A DNA stretch of 64,000 nucleotides, taken from Pseudomonas pharyngis. Its GTDB lineage: Bacteria; Pseudomonadota; Gammaproteobacteria; Pseudomonadales; Pseudomonadaceae. Under the pieces are notes generated by a model. It made no database searches. It was not told where the DNA came from and worked only from the letters and a program-made list of their open reading frames with translations. A program made the position numbers and the translations under genes. Below, piece by piece: positions 13,526 through 20,831 of this stretch (position 1 is the stretch's first letter; each line of letters opens with the position of its first letter). The stretch spans positions 62,001 to 126,000 of the forward strand of contig NZ_BQID01000005.1 in the NCBI RefSeq assembly GCF_021602345.1, written 5' to 3'.

Positions 13526-13807
13526 CTAATGATCGGATCGAAAGGCCCTTCGACTTCGTAAGGTCGCGATCCTGTCTCTCGTCAAGCTAAAGTCAGCCCA
13601 ACCCGAAGCGAGGTTGGCTAACTGTGGTGCCGAACTTTTCAATTCGTTGAAAATTGACAAATCAGTTTCGTTTTGAAATTCAGAATCGTCGAGGGAAAGG
13701 ACCTCATCGATCAGGTGTAGCGCAAGCACGGAGTCAAAGCCCTTTTCGGTTGACAGAGCTTTCAGTGCCTTATCGAGCACATCCAACGGCTTGTCTTTTT
13801 CGCTCAT
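13526..13807 (-). CDS. Hypothetical protein encoded against the operon
   Basis: This 93-residue acidic protein (MSEKDKPLDVLDKALKALST) lies on the minus strand inside the otherwise rightward early operon. An excellent AAGGAGATCTAT ribosome site precedes the ATG. Sequence is helical with FDSVLALHLIDEVLSLDDSE. The low GC of the gene and its own orientation fit a moron with its own promoter. A longer open frame extends upstream on this strand but lacks the ribosome site and is antisense to the next genes. Function unknown. Confidence 0.72.
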   Translation of the reverse strand: MSEKDKPLDVLDKALKALSTEKGFDSVLALHLIDEVLSLDDSEFQNETDLSIFNELKSSAPQLANLASGWADFSLTRDRIATLRSRRAFRSDH

Positions 13808-13909
13808 ATAGATCTCCTTGATCCGGCTCCATGCCGGGCCGAACACAAATACCCCACTTCTACGAATCACGCCAGCCGGCGAGGCGGGCGTATGCCTGGA
13901 GGACTGCCC

Positions 13910-14221
13910 ATGAGCATCCCTGCCAATGCCCTGAGCGACGAAGAGTGCCTGCACTACGCTGCGCTCGAACCGTCCGCCGCAGCTGAGCTTACCCGGCGCC
14001 TTACCGCGCAATGCATCGACCCAAGCGCAGAGCTTGAAGGCCTTCGCGAAGACATTCGCCGACTTGAGAGCCAGGCCGAGGATGAATCTGAAGAGCTGGA
14101 CGACCTGCGTGACAGTGCTGAGGAGGCCTGCGAGCTGATCCGGCGCGCGATGAATCATGACGAGCATGAAGAACTGTCGGTGCAGATCCTTCTTCAAAAA
14201 GCCCTCGACTACCTGGAGTGA
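13910..14221 (+). CDS. Phage coiled-coil protein
   Basis: This 103-residue acidic protein has a heptad-rich central helix (residues about 38-75: LEGLREDIRRLESQAEDESE). GGAGG precedes the ATG at 13910. It is probably oligomeric. No family is recognised. Confidence 0.68.
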   Translation: MSIPANALSDEECLHYAALEPSAAAELTRRLTAQCIDPSAELEGLREDIRRLESQAEDESEELDDLRDSAEEACELIRRAMNHDEHEELSVQILLQKALDYLE

Positions 14222-14225
14222 TCCA

Positions 14226-14603
14226 ATGACTACTTTTGCCGTGTTTGGAATGAGTGAAAGCTGGGCTCGCGAAGAAGCGAAGGAAACCACCAGCACCCAC
14301 AAGATGGATGGCGGTAAACGTCTCGAGCGTACGATTGCTGAGTGGGAAGAGGCGGTTGAGGCTGAGGTCGAAAGGATCATGGCCAGCAAAAAGAGCGTGC
14401 GCCTCTCACCAATGTTCGACGCCCCCCAGTACGCCCAGCAGTTCATGGAGATGGCCAGGGCAAGTCTCGTTTGCCGAGATCTGAAGATTCGGACCAAGGC
14501 GGTGCTGGTCGACGCGAAGAACAAGCCGATCATCAACCCCAAAACCGGCGCGCCCAAAGTTGGCTTCGCTGACTGGCAGCCATCACCAGCTCACGCAGCC
14601 TGA
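14226..14603 (+). CDS. Phage hypothetical protein
   Basis: This 125-residue protein (MTTFAVFGMSESWAREEAKE) has a helical charged middle (LERTIAEWEEAVEAEVERIM) and a C-terminal segment with VLVDAKNKPIINPKTGAP. It starts five bases after the preceding stop and uses GGAG inside that gene's end. Not recognised. Confidence 0.68.
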   Translation: MTTFAVFGMSESWAREEAKETTSTHKMDGGKRLERTIAEWEEAVEAEVERIMASKKSVRLSPMFDAPQYAQQFMEMARASLVCRDLKIRTKAVLVDAKNKPIINPKTGAPKVGFADWQPSPAHAA

Positions 14604-14687
14604 TCAAACCCAGCCAGTACGGATGATCGCGTCGATCAGTCTAACGAATGCGGTTATCAGATTTATCAGGTCAGTCAGTTTTTTCAT
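14604..14687 (-). CDS. TisB-like small amphipathic peptide (candidate type I toxin)
   Basis: A 27-codon frame on the minus strand encodes MKKLTDLINLITAFVRLIDA followed by IIRTGWV. It has GGAG nine bases before the ATG. The peptide forms one amphipathic helix with regularly placed charges, closely resembling in size and pattern the type I toxin TisB (29 residues, LIVAALQLLDAVLK). It fills most of an otherwise empty 205-bp gap and opposes the early operon. Toxicity and an antisense RNA are inference. Confidence 0.5.
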   Translation of the reverse strand: MKKLTDLINLITAFVRLIDAIIRTGWV

Positions 14688-14808
14688 ACGGAAGAGCTCC
14701 GGCGTTGTTGATGGCCGGATCATTCCGTCACGACTCCAGCGACAGCAATAAAAAGCCTGAAATTCCACTTATCCACCGCCCGGGCATGCCCCGGTATAGG
14801 ACATTGCC

Positions 14809-15390
14809 ATGCCCACAGAAAACAAAACGGCAGAGCCGCTGAAGGTTGAGTGCTCCACAGTCACGAAGCTGGTGATCACCGGCGCGCCGAGCCTCGACCC
14901 GATCAACGTGTTCCTCGAAGACCTGGCGCCCAAACGAGGCAAGATCACGGTCAGCTGCTACGACAAGAGCTGGCACGCCTACTGGGGTGGCATGTGGGAC
15001 GGCCACACAATTGCGCAGTTCTTCTGCGAGCTGAGCACCGGCTACGTCATCGGTTACTTCGACCAGTCACTGCGTTCTCGGCAATTCAGCGGTGATGCTC
15101 TCGCCAACGAAGCGCAGCGGTTGGTTCTGAAAGAGCGACGTCGTTTTGACCTCACATCGTATGAGGCTCGCGAGTTGTTCGACTCGGCGGAGGATCTACG
15201 CGAATCGTCGTCGATTGAACATTTGCACGCCGTCCACAGCGAGCTGATGACCAAGCTGTTCGGCGACGAGTGGTGGCACATGACGAGCGATGCCACTGAA
15301 CCCAACCCCGATTACGCGTATCTCGAACGAATCATCCTCGCGGTGCAACAGGCGCTGCGCCAAGAACAGCCGCAGCAGGAGGCAGCATGA
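14809..15390 (+). CDS. Phage hypothetical protein
   Basis: This 193-residue protein starts with a beta-rich domain (KVECSTVTKLVITGAPSLDP; GKITVSCYDKSWHAYWGGMW). It continues with an aromatic-rich region (TIAQFFCELSTGYVIGYFDQ) and an acidic helical C-terminus. Proteins of this look recur in Pseudomonas prophage early operons. It overlaps the next gene by ATGA. Function not assigned. Confidence 0.72.
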   Translation: MPTENKTAEPLKVECSTVTKLVITGAPSLDPINVFLEDLAPKRGKITVSCYDKSWHAYWGGMWDGHTIAQFFCELSTGYVIGYFDQSLRSRQFSGDALANEAQRLVLKERRRFDLTSYEARELFDSAEDLRESSSIEHLHAVHSELMTKLFGDEWWHMTSDATEPNPDYAYLERIILAVQQALRQEQPQQEAA

Positions 15391-15971
15391 TCAACTTCAT
15401 CTGGCGTCTGGTAGCCAAGCTCCTGGCCCGCCCGGCAATCTCCGACTGGCTCATCGCCCGCGCCAAGCTCACCCCGTACCAGCACATCATGTCCGCCGAC
15501 GGCACCGAGATGTACATGGGCCGCTGGTGGCTGTTCAACCCGTACAGCCGGGAGACGCACAAGGCGAGGTTCTGGTGGTGCCCGTGGTCGTTCCGGATCC
15601 ACCACATCCTGCGCGAGGACGCCGATCGGGACTTGCATGATCACCCGTGGAACGCTCGGACCATCATCCTGCGCGGCTGGTACACGGAGCAGCGACTGCT
15701 TGAGCCAGATGATCCGGTACTTCACCAGCTGCTGATGAAAGCCTCCGAGCTACGCCAGTCGTTCGACGCTGCCTTCCAGGCTACCGAGTACATCGAGCGC
15801 CAGCCAGGCGACACCGCCCGCCTCAACCACGGCGAATACCACCGCATCGACCAGGTATCACCCGGCGGCGTCTTCACTCTCTTCATCACCAGCAAGTGGC
15901 GCGGTGACTGGGGATTCCTCGTAAACGGCGTGAAGGTGCCTTGGCGCACCTACACCAATTCGGATAACTGA
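15387..15971 (+). CDS. Cupin-like phage protein (first of two)
   Basis: This 194-residue protein carries a cupin-type metal motif, LHDHPWNARTIILRGWYTE (residues about 81-99). Later comes a second histidine cluster, LNHGEYHRIDQVSPGG (about 151-166), then a strand-rich end. Paired HxH motifs separated by about 60 residues fit a double-stranded beta-helix. A related protein is encoded at 17038-17607. An enzymatic or small-molecule-binding role is plausible; no substrate can be inferred. Confidence 0.7.
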   Translation: MINFIWRLVAKLLARPAISDWLIARAKLTPYQHIMSADGTEMYMGRWWLFNPYSRETHKARFWWCPWSFRIHHILREDADRDLHDHPWNARTIILRGWYTEQRLLEPDDPVLHQLLMKASELRQSFDAAFQATEYIERQPGDTARLNHGEYHRIDQVSPGGVFTLFITSKWRGDWGFLVNGVKVPWRTYTNSDN

Positions 15972-15982
15972 TTGGAGATTGC

Positions 15983-16672
15983 ATGATGCGCAACATACAA
16001 ACGCGTGAAGGTTTCGAATTCTGGGACAAGCTGAACGCGCTGCCCCGCTACGCCTTCCTGCTTTCACCATCGGGCAAGTCGGTGCAGAAGTTCGAAGACC
16101 AGGCCGTGGGCAACTGGATCGACGTGCACGAAGCGCAAAAGGTCGTTGATCAGGCTCAGGACGAGATCAATCAGTTCCGCGCCGAGCGTGACGCCCTGCA
16201 GTTGCTCTTGAATGCAGTCGATCAACGCAAGGATGACTTCGAGTCACTGCTGGAGCAGGTGCTGACCAATGCCGACAGGGGTTTACCTTCGGAGCTTCAG
16301 CGGTCTATCCGACAGCTATTGCCTGCCCGAGAAGCGCCACCGCCGGCGAATGAGGCAGAGCGCGAGCCATTCGAAGCCTGGCATCGACGCCGGTTCGCTA
16401 CCAGGCACAGTAACGGTCAACCAACGAGGGATATGCACAACGGCATCCGCGACCCGAACTATGGCCCACCAGGCCAGCAGAATATGTGGGAAGCGTGGCA
16501 AGCCCGGGCCGAACTTCAGAACCATACCGGCGACGCCACCGAAAAGGTCATCCCGCGTCGATCGGATCAATTGCGCGAACACACGAAAATGATCGCCGCA
16601 CGCAACCCCGAACCGGACTTCTCCATGATCGGCATCGTACACACGCCTCCAATGGAGTACGACGAGCCATGA
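15983..16672 (+). CDS. Phage hypothetical protein with coiled coil
   Basis: This 229-residue protein has an N-terminal alpha/beta segment (GFEFWDKLNALPRYAFLLSP). A coiled coil follows (residues about 50-95: AQKVVDQAQDEINQFRAERD), then a Pro/Gln-rich C-terminus with NMWEAWQAR. GGAG precedes two adjacent ATGs (15983 and 15986). Unknown function. Confidence 0.7.
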   Translation: MMRNIQTREGFEFWDKLNALPRYAFLLSPSGKSVQKFEDQAVGNWIDVHEAQKVVDQAQDEINQFRAERDALQLLLNAVDQRKDDFESLLEQVLTNADRGLPSELQRSIRQLLPAREAPPPANEAEREPFEAWHRRRFATRHSNGQPTRDMHNGIRDPNYGPPGQQNMWEAWQARAELQNHTGDATEKVIPRRSDQLREHTKMIAARNPEPDFSMIGIVHTPPMEYDEP

Positions 16673-16986
16673 GCAATAACCCCGCGCCTGACGGTGTATC
16701 GCGTTTTTGGTGCCACGAAGCGCGGAATATTCGATGCGTAAGGGAAGCCGACTACGACGCAGTCCTATCCACCATCGCCCAGCTACAAGCGCGAATCGCT
16801 GAGTTGGAAAGCGGAAGTCGTGAGCCGGTCGTGGTAATTCTGCCCGATCGCCTTGGCAGCCCCGAGAGCATCAAAGCTGTTCTGGATTCAGTCGGTCGTG
16901 CCGGCCGAGTTTCGTACTGGGACGCCCGCGACATCTGGAACGCCTGCCTCGACGCTGTCGCCGCGAAACTCAACATTCCGAAGTAA
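16669..16986 (+). CDS. Phage hypothetical protein
   Basis: This 105-residue protein (MSNNPAPDGVSRFWCHEARN) has a short coiled coil (LSTIAQLQARIAELESGSRE) and a C-terminal helix. Its ATG overlaps the preceding stop (ATGA). Not recognised. Confidence 0.68.
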   Translation: MSNNPAPDGVSRFWCHEARNIRCVREADYDAVLSTIAQLQARIAELESGSREPVVVILPDRLGSPESIKAVLDSVGRAGRVSYWDARDIWNACLDAVAAKLNIPK

Positions 16987-17037
16987 CTCCCTCCCCCTTC
17001 AAAGTCAGCCGCTATAGCGGCAAGGACGAGTATTGCC

Positions 17038-17607
17038 GTGAGCATCATCGACGACGTAATGACCGACAAAATCACCCTGCACGGCCTCGGGTTCGTGCAG
17101 GTTCAGCTGCAGGGCAATCAACGCCTGCACGTTTGGCATCCAGAGCTGCCCCGCCGCGCTTGCTTCAAGCAATCGGCAATCCATGACCACCGCTTTAACT
17201 TCACCTCGCGAGTGATCGTGGGCAAGCAGATCAACCACTGCTTTGAGTTGGAGCGCTGTGACGATGGCGGATTCGTGCTGTATCTGCATGAGGGTGCACG
17301 CACACCGGGCGGCGGTAGGCCGTGGACACCAGATGGCCGCGCCCACCTGATACCGGATGGCGTGATCACCGTGGAAGCCGGCAACGACTACAACACTCGG
17401 GCATACCACTATCACCGCACAGAACCGGGCGGCGATGGTCGAGTCGCCACAATCATGGCGAAGCGCGGCGAATACTCGCAAGGCGCCCACTCGACCTGCA
17501 CCTACGGCGTTCAGCCCGACACCGACTTCGACCGGTACCAGTGGTCACCGTCGCAGCTTTGGGAAATCGTCGCCGATGTGATGATCGGCCAGAGGCTGAC
17601 GCCATGA
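17038..17607 (+). CDS. Cupin-like phage protein (second of two)
   Basis: This 189-residue protein starts with GTG. It has IHDHRFNFTSRVIVGKQINH (residues about 48-67) and a second cluster AYHYHRTEPGG (about 122-132), spaced like the motifs in the protein at 15387-15971. The pattern fits a metal-binding cupin fold. Its stop overlaps the start of a 26-residue membrane peptide. Alternative: a structural barrel that has only retained the motifs. Confidence 0.7.
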   Translation: MSIIDDVMTDKITLHGLGFVQVQLQGNQRLHVWHPELPRRACFKQSAIHDHRFNFTSRVIVGKQINHCFELERCDDGGFVLYLHEGARTPGGGRPWTPDGRAHLIPDGVITVEAGNDYNTRAYHYHRTEPGGDGRVATIMAKRGEYSQGAHSTCTYGVQPDTDFDRYQWSPSQLWEIVADVMIGQRLTP

Positions 17608-17684
17608 TCCTTTCCTGTGTCGCCGGCAACTTACTCTTCTTCTGGCTTCCATTGGCCCTGACCATAAAGGCGGTGATCGGATGA
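17604..17684 (+). CDS. Tiny membrane peptide, translationally coupled
   Basis: A 26-codon frame encodes MILSCVAGNLLFFWLPLALT then IKAVIG, a single hydrophobic span. It begins with ATGA overlapping the stop before it and ends overlapping the next ATG. The double coupling suggests it is translated. Confidence 0.5.
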   Translation: MILSCVAGNLLFFWLPLALTIKAVIG

Positions 17685-17908
17685 GCAAAGAACTGCGTGA
17701 AGACATCGTCGCGTACATGCGAAAGCAGAACATGGCCGTTCGGGGTTGGTTCTGCACCTGGTGGTTTCGATTCCATATCCAACACGGCGCGCTGGGGACG
17801 CGAATCATCAGGAAGGAGCTCGAACGAATGGAAAAAGAAGGACTCGTCCGATCCGATCACTCGCGAACGAACAACACCATGTGGCAACTGACTGAGGTGA
17901 CGCCATGA
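17681..17908 (+). CDS. Phage winged-helix-like protein
   Basis: This 75-residue basic protein (MSKELREDIVAYMRKQNMAV) ends in RKELERMEKEGLVRSDHSRT, the recognition-helix and wing pattern of small winged-helix proteins. It is coupled to short peptides on both sides by ATGA overlaps. DNA binding is inference. Confidence 0.65.
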   Translation: MSKELREDIVAYMRKQNMAVRGWFCTWWFRFHIQHGALGTRIIRKELERMEKEGLVRSDHSRTNNTMWQLTEVTP

Positions 17909-17961
17909 TCTTCGCGCCGCTCTACATGGCCTACCTCATCTACAAGGGGCCGTGGCGATGA
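17905..17961 (+). CDS. Tiny hydrophobic peptide, translationally coupled
   Basis: An 18-codon frame (MIFAPLYMAYLIYKGPWR) overlaps the preceding stop and the following ATG by four bases each. It may be a coupling leader for the methyltransferase rather than a functional peptide. Confidence 0.35.
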   Translation: MIFAPLYMAYLIYKGPWR

Positions 17962-18434
17962 ATGCGCAAGTTCTGGATCCGTGCAGTGCCAGTCGAATGA
18001 TGTGGTTCGACAAGGGCGACCAGCGCGCCCTGTTCGGCGACATCCGCGACGAAGAGCACCTGCTGTGTGATGGCCGGGTGTTGAAGGTTGAGCCAGACGT
18101 GATCATGGACTTCCGCAACCTACCGTTCCCCGATGCCAGCTTCAGCATGGTGGTGTTCGATCCACCGCACCTGGTGCGGGCCGGCCGTGAAAGTTGGCTG
18201 CGGTTGAAGTACGGAATCCTCACGGATGACTGGCGCGATGATCTTCGCCAAGGATTCGCCGAATGTTTCCGAGTGCTGAAGCCTGGTCAGTTCCTGATCT
18301 TCAAGTGGAACGAAACCCAGATCCGTGTCAGCGAGATTCTTGCCCTGACCGATGAGCAGCCGTTGTTTGTCCACAAGTCCGGCAAGCGCGAGAAAACGCA
18401 CTGGATCACCTTCATGAAGCGGCCGGCGCCATGA
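17958..18434 (+). CDS. Phage class I SAM-dependent (DNA) methyltransferase
   Basis: This 158-residue protein has the amino-methyltransferase catalytic motif FDPPHL at residues 67-72. A downstream segment, FRVLKPGQFLIFKWNETQIR, is typical of Rossmann methyltransferases. DPPH instead of DPPY occurs in phage orphan methyltransferases. No restriction enzyme is adjacent, so it probably modifies phage DNA against host restriction (inference). It overlaps the NinX gene by ATGA. Confidence 0.8.
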   Translation: MNAQVLDPCSASRMMWFDKGDQRALFGDIRDEEHLLCDGRVLKVEPDVIMDFRNLPFPDASFSMVVFDPPHLVRAGRESWLRLKYGILTDDWRDDLRQGFAECFRVLKPGQFLIFKWNETQIRVSEILALTDEQPLFVHKSGKREKTHWITFMKRPAP

Positions 18435-18748
18435 ACCGAATGGTCAGCGTCCGCACCGAGGAACTGGCCGGCCCGGCGCTGGACTGGGCAATCAACGCGA
18501 TCGAGGGTGATCGGCACCCGGCCGCCGGTCAGATGGACCTCTTCGCCCTGCCCGACGCCGAGCAGCTGATCACGAAGTACGGCGTCTGGGTCGATGTCGG
18601 TCACCGGCACCCGTGGCTGGCCGACGCGACGAACGATCCGTTCAACCGCCAGCCCGGCGAAACCCGAACCATCGCCGTGTTCCGCGCCGTGGTCTTCGCC
18701 AAGCTCGGCGCCACGGTCAAAGTTCCCGCCGAACTGATCCAGCAGTAA
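18431..18748 (+). CDS. ninX: NinX-like protein (DUF2591)
   Basis: This 105-residue protein starts with VSVRTEELAGPALDWAINAI, the hallmark of NinX/DUF2591 phage proteins. NDPFNRQPGETRTIAVFRAV follows near the C-terminus, also family-like. Function in phages is not established. In this phage it lies in the rightward operon rather than the nin region. Confidence 0.8.
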   Translation: MNRMVSVRTEELAGPALDWAINAIEGDRHPAAGQMDLFALPDAEQLITKYGVWVDVGHRHPWLADATNDPFNRQPGETRTIAVFRAVVFAKLGATVKVPAELIQQ

Positions 18749-18802
18749 CCCCTCCCCCTACTCAACAGCCTGCCGGTGTACGGCGGGCGGAGCTATGCAC
18801 GT

Positions 18803-19207
18803 ATGGCCAAGCAAGCCGTGAAAGACATTCTCGATGAAATGAGCAAGGAGGATCTGGTGGCGTGGATCAAAAGCCATCACTTCTTATCGCGCCCTAAACG
18901 AAGCGATGTGCTGTATCTGCGCTGGGAGCGACAGTCAGCCGAGGTGCTTGAGGAACTGCAGAAGGAAAACCGCGCACTCGACGGACTGGATTTCAAAGAA
19001 CGCGACCGACTGGCTATCAGGTTTAGCGAATCGAAGGATTCAGAAGAGAAGCTGAGGCTGATCAAACTGATAGAGCCCTATGACAAGGCCATGTCAGACC
19101 ACATCAAGCGGTCTCGGGCCATCGACCGAAAAAGCAAAAGAGTCGATGCCCTCTATGAGCAGATCGACTTGGAACGCCAGAAGGAAAACGGGCGCCGGTC
19201 GGCATAA
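18803..19207 (+). CDS. Phage hypothetical protein, helical
   Basis: This 134-residue highly charged helical protein (MAKQAVKDILDEMSKEDLVA) has long coiled-coil-prone stretches (EKLRLIKLIEPYDKAMSDHI). The start at 18803 has GGCGGAG nine bases upstream. Unknown role. Confidence 0.68.
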   Translation: MAKQAVKDILDEMSKEDLVAWIKSHHFLSRPKRSDVLYLRWERQSAEVLEELQKENRALDGLDFKERDRLAIRFSESKDSEEKLRLIKLIEPYDKAMSDHIKRSRAIDRKSKRVDALYEQIDLERQKENGRRSA

Positions 19208-19251
19208 CCCATCACCACCTTCTGCCGCCACGCGCGGCATGGAGCATCACA

Positions 19252-19464
19252 ATGAAAAAAGAGCTGATCAAGATCAGTGAATTCCAGCGCCGGCGCTGGG
19301 GTGAGAACGGTACACCACCCTGCCCCCAAGCGATCCGCAACTACATCCGCAACGGCCAAGTGCCCGGCGAGCAAATCGGCAAACTCTGGTACGTTGATTG
19401 GGCAGCGTTCAGTCGGTCAGACGGCAATGATCTGGTCGCGATGGTATTGAAAGGAGCTGCATGA
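19252..19464 (+). CDS. xis: Excisionase (Xis-like)
   Basis: This 70-residue winged-helix protein carries LIKISEFQRRRWGE and AIRNYIRNGQVPGEQIGKLW, the AlpA/Xis-like pattern in which a short basic wing recognises att arm sites. It directly precedes and overlaps the integrase gene by four bases. It would bend DNA at the att arm and drive excision with integrase on induction. Confidence 0.82.
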   Translation: MKKELIKISEFQRRRWGENGTPPCPQAIRNYIRNGQVPGEQIGKLWYVDWAAFSRSDGNDLVAMVLKGAA

Positions 19465-20576
19465 TGGTCCCACGGCCGCGCAACAAGGCGAACAAGAGCC
19501 TCCCGCAGAACCTGTACTTCGATTCGCGGCGCTCGACCTATCGCTACCGGCGGCCTACCGACGGTAAGTGGTTCCAGTTCGGCACCGACCGAGTCAAAGC
19601 GATCGATGCCGCGAAGCAGTTGAATCTGGAGTTCATGCGCGGCGCTGACCTGGTCGGCGCTGTGATGGGCAGCACGTCGGAATCGTTCGCCGGCTTCCTG
19701 GACACATACGAGCGTGACGTACTACCGCCGCGGGAACTGGCAAGAGGGACCTTGGGCCTTTACGCCGTGCACTTCCGGCGCTTCCGGAAACAGTTCGAAG
19801 GCAAAGCGGTCGACCAGATCACGATCCGCATGATCGCCGAGATGCTGGACGCCCTCACGCCGCGCACTGCCAACCAGTGCCGCGCCCTGCTGATCGACAT
19901 CTTCAACCACGCAGCGGCCAAAGGCCTTTGCCCAGACAACCCTGCGGCCAGCACCATCAATCGAATTGAGAAGAAGCAGCGCAAGCGGCACACCGTCGAA
20001 GGCCTGAAAGCCATTCGGGAAAAGTCGCCGTTCTGGCTGCAGAACGCGATCGATCTGGCGTTGATCACCGCACAGCGTCGCACCGACATTCTCAACATGC
20101 GATTTGACGGGGTTCGGGAAGGGTTTCTGTATGTGGTGCAGCAGAAGACGGCCAAGGCCAGCGATGCAGCATGGATCCGGTTCAAGGTGACCGAAGAACT
20201 CCAGGCCGTGATCAGCAGGTGCCGGGATGACATCGTCTCGCCTTACCTGATTCACCGCCGGCCCGATCGCAAAAAGCAAAAGCAGGCGCAGACGAAGGAT
20301 CACTGGACGCAGGTCGAAGAACGATATTTGACGCGAGCCTTCAAGGAGGCCCGGGAAGCGGCGGGTTGTTACAAGGGATGGAAGGAAGAGGAAATGCCAG
20401 GCTTCCATGAAGTGCGGGCACTGTCGCTGCACCTGTACCAGAAGGCCGGAAAAGACGGTCAGAAGATCGCCGGCCACGCCAGCGAAACTATGACCAAAAA
20501 CTACCAGAAGGGCCACGCCGAAATCGTCTGGTCGGAGGCAATTCCAGACCTCAATATCAGCGAAATCACCGGGTAG
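19461..20576 (+). CDS. int: Phage integrase, tyrosine recombinase
   Basis: This 371-residue lambda-type integrase starts with an arm-binding domain (residues about 16-50: NLYFDSRRSTYRYRRPTDGK). A core-binding domain (about 70-160) and catalytic domain follow, with Arg206 (TAQRRTDIL), Lys229, His316/Arg319 (FHEVRALS), His339 (AGHASETMT) and nucleophile Tyr348 (KNYQKGH). It ends about 90 bp from tRNA-Pro, fitting integration into the tRNA 3' end. Three phased TTTTGCGC repeats follow its stop and may be arm sites. Confidence 0.95.
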   Translation: MMVPRPRNKANKSLPQNLYFDSRRSTYRYRRPTDGKWFQFGTDRVKAIDAAKQLNLEFMRGADLVGAVMGSTSESFAGFLDTYERDVLPPRELARGTLGLYAVHFRRFRKQFEGKAVDQITIRMIAEMLDALTPRTANQCRALLIDIFNHAAAKGLCPDNPAASTINRIEKKQRKRHTVEGLKAIREKSPFWLQNAIDLALITAQRRTDILNMRFDGVREGFLYVVQQKTAKASDAAWIRFKVTEELQAVISRCRDDIVSPYLIHRRPDRKKQKQAQTKDHWTQVEERYLTRAFKEAREAAGCYKGWKEEEMPGFHEVRALSLHLYQKAGKDGQKIAGHASETMTKNYQKGHAEIVWSEAIPDLNISEITG

Positions 20577-20606
20577 TTTTGCGCAAGTTTTGCGCGGGTT
20601 TTGCGC
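20577..20606. repeat. Three TTTTGCGC repeats at 11-bp period next to att
   Basis: TTTTGCGC occurs at 20577, 20588 and 20599, with the same face of the helix repeated every 11 bp. The cluster starts right after the integrase stop and before the tRNA-Pro terminator. Phased short direct repeats beside int are typical integrase arm-binding or Xis-binding sites; that reading is inference. Confidence 0.6.
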
Positions 20607-20612
20607 ACGCAC

Positions 20613-20639
20613 AAAAAAGCCGATCTAGCTGATCGGCTT
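20613..20639 (-). terminator. Terminator downstream of tRNA-Pro
   Basis: On the minus strand AAGCCGATC pairs with GATCGGCTT around a five-base loop and runs into TTTTTT. It ends the tRNA-Pro transcript. If integration used the tRNA 3' end, this terminator was brought or rebuilt by the phage. Confidence 0.8.
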
Positions 20640-20665
20640 AAGTGTCTGATTTTACTCAGGAATAA

Positions 20666-20742
20666 TGGTCGGGACGGAGTGATTCGAACACTCGACCCCT
20701 AGCACCCCATGCTAGTGCGCTACCGGACTGCGCTACGCCCCG
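20666..20742 (-). tRNA. tRNA-Pro(GGG)
   Basis: A full 77-base cloverleaf with encoded CCA is readable. The acceptor stem is CGGGGCG/CGTCCCG, the anticodon stem CTAGC/GCTAG with loop ATGGGGT (anticodon GGG, decoding CCC), and the T-loop TTCGAAT. C1 pairing with G72 is the proline identity feature. Its 3' end faces the prophage, and this tRNA next to the ihfA/merR genes is a plausible phage attachment site. Confidence 0.95.
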
Positions 20743-20831
20743 ACTAGGCGTGAAACTCGTTCTCCATCTCGAAGAACGCTCAAGAATATATCGCAAGCTT
20801 TTGAAAACTGGAAGTATTTAAAAGCAGGAAA

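Larger units (their letters stand above)
1..20665. mobile_element. Lambda-like prophage in tRNA-Pro (left end outside window)
   Basis: The region carries terminase, holins, a Q-like antiterminator, O/P-like replication genes, a Cro/CI switch, Xis and Int in a lambda-like order. The integrase ends about 90 bp from the 3' end of an intact tRNA-Pro(GGG), after which only core host genes follow, so this is the right boundary. Capsid and tail genes and the distal att site are expected left of position 1. No frameshifted or obviously decayed phage gene is seen, and the repressor keeps its autocleavage residues, so the prophage may be inducible (inference). The exact att core cannot be defined without the other junction. 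Confidence 0.93.

Noticed and set aside
13526-14557. A 343-codon open frame on the minus strand
   Set aside because: Only the last 93 codons have a ribosome site and plausible composition. The rest is antisense to two supported plus-strand genes.
3931-20576. Two integrases meaning two overlapping prophages
   Set aside because: Gene order between them is one continuous lambda-like genome, and the first recombinase is coupled to nin-region genes without an att site or tRNA.
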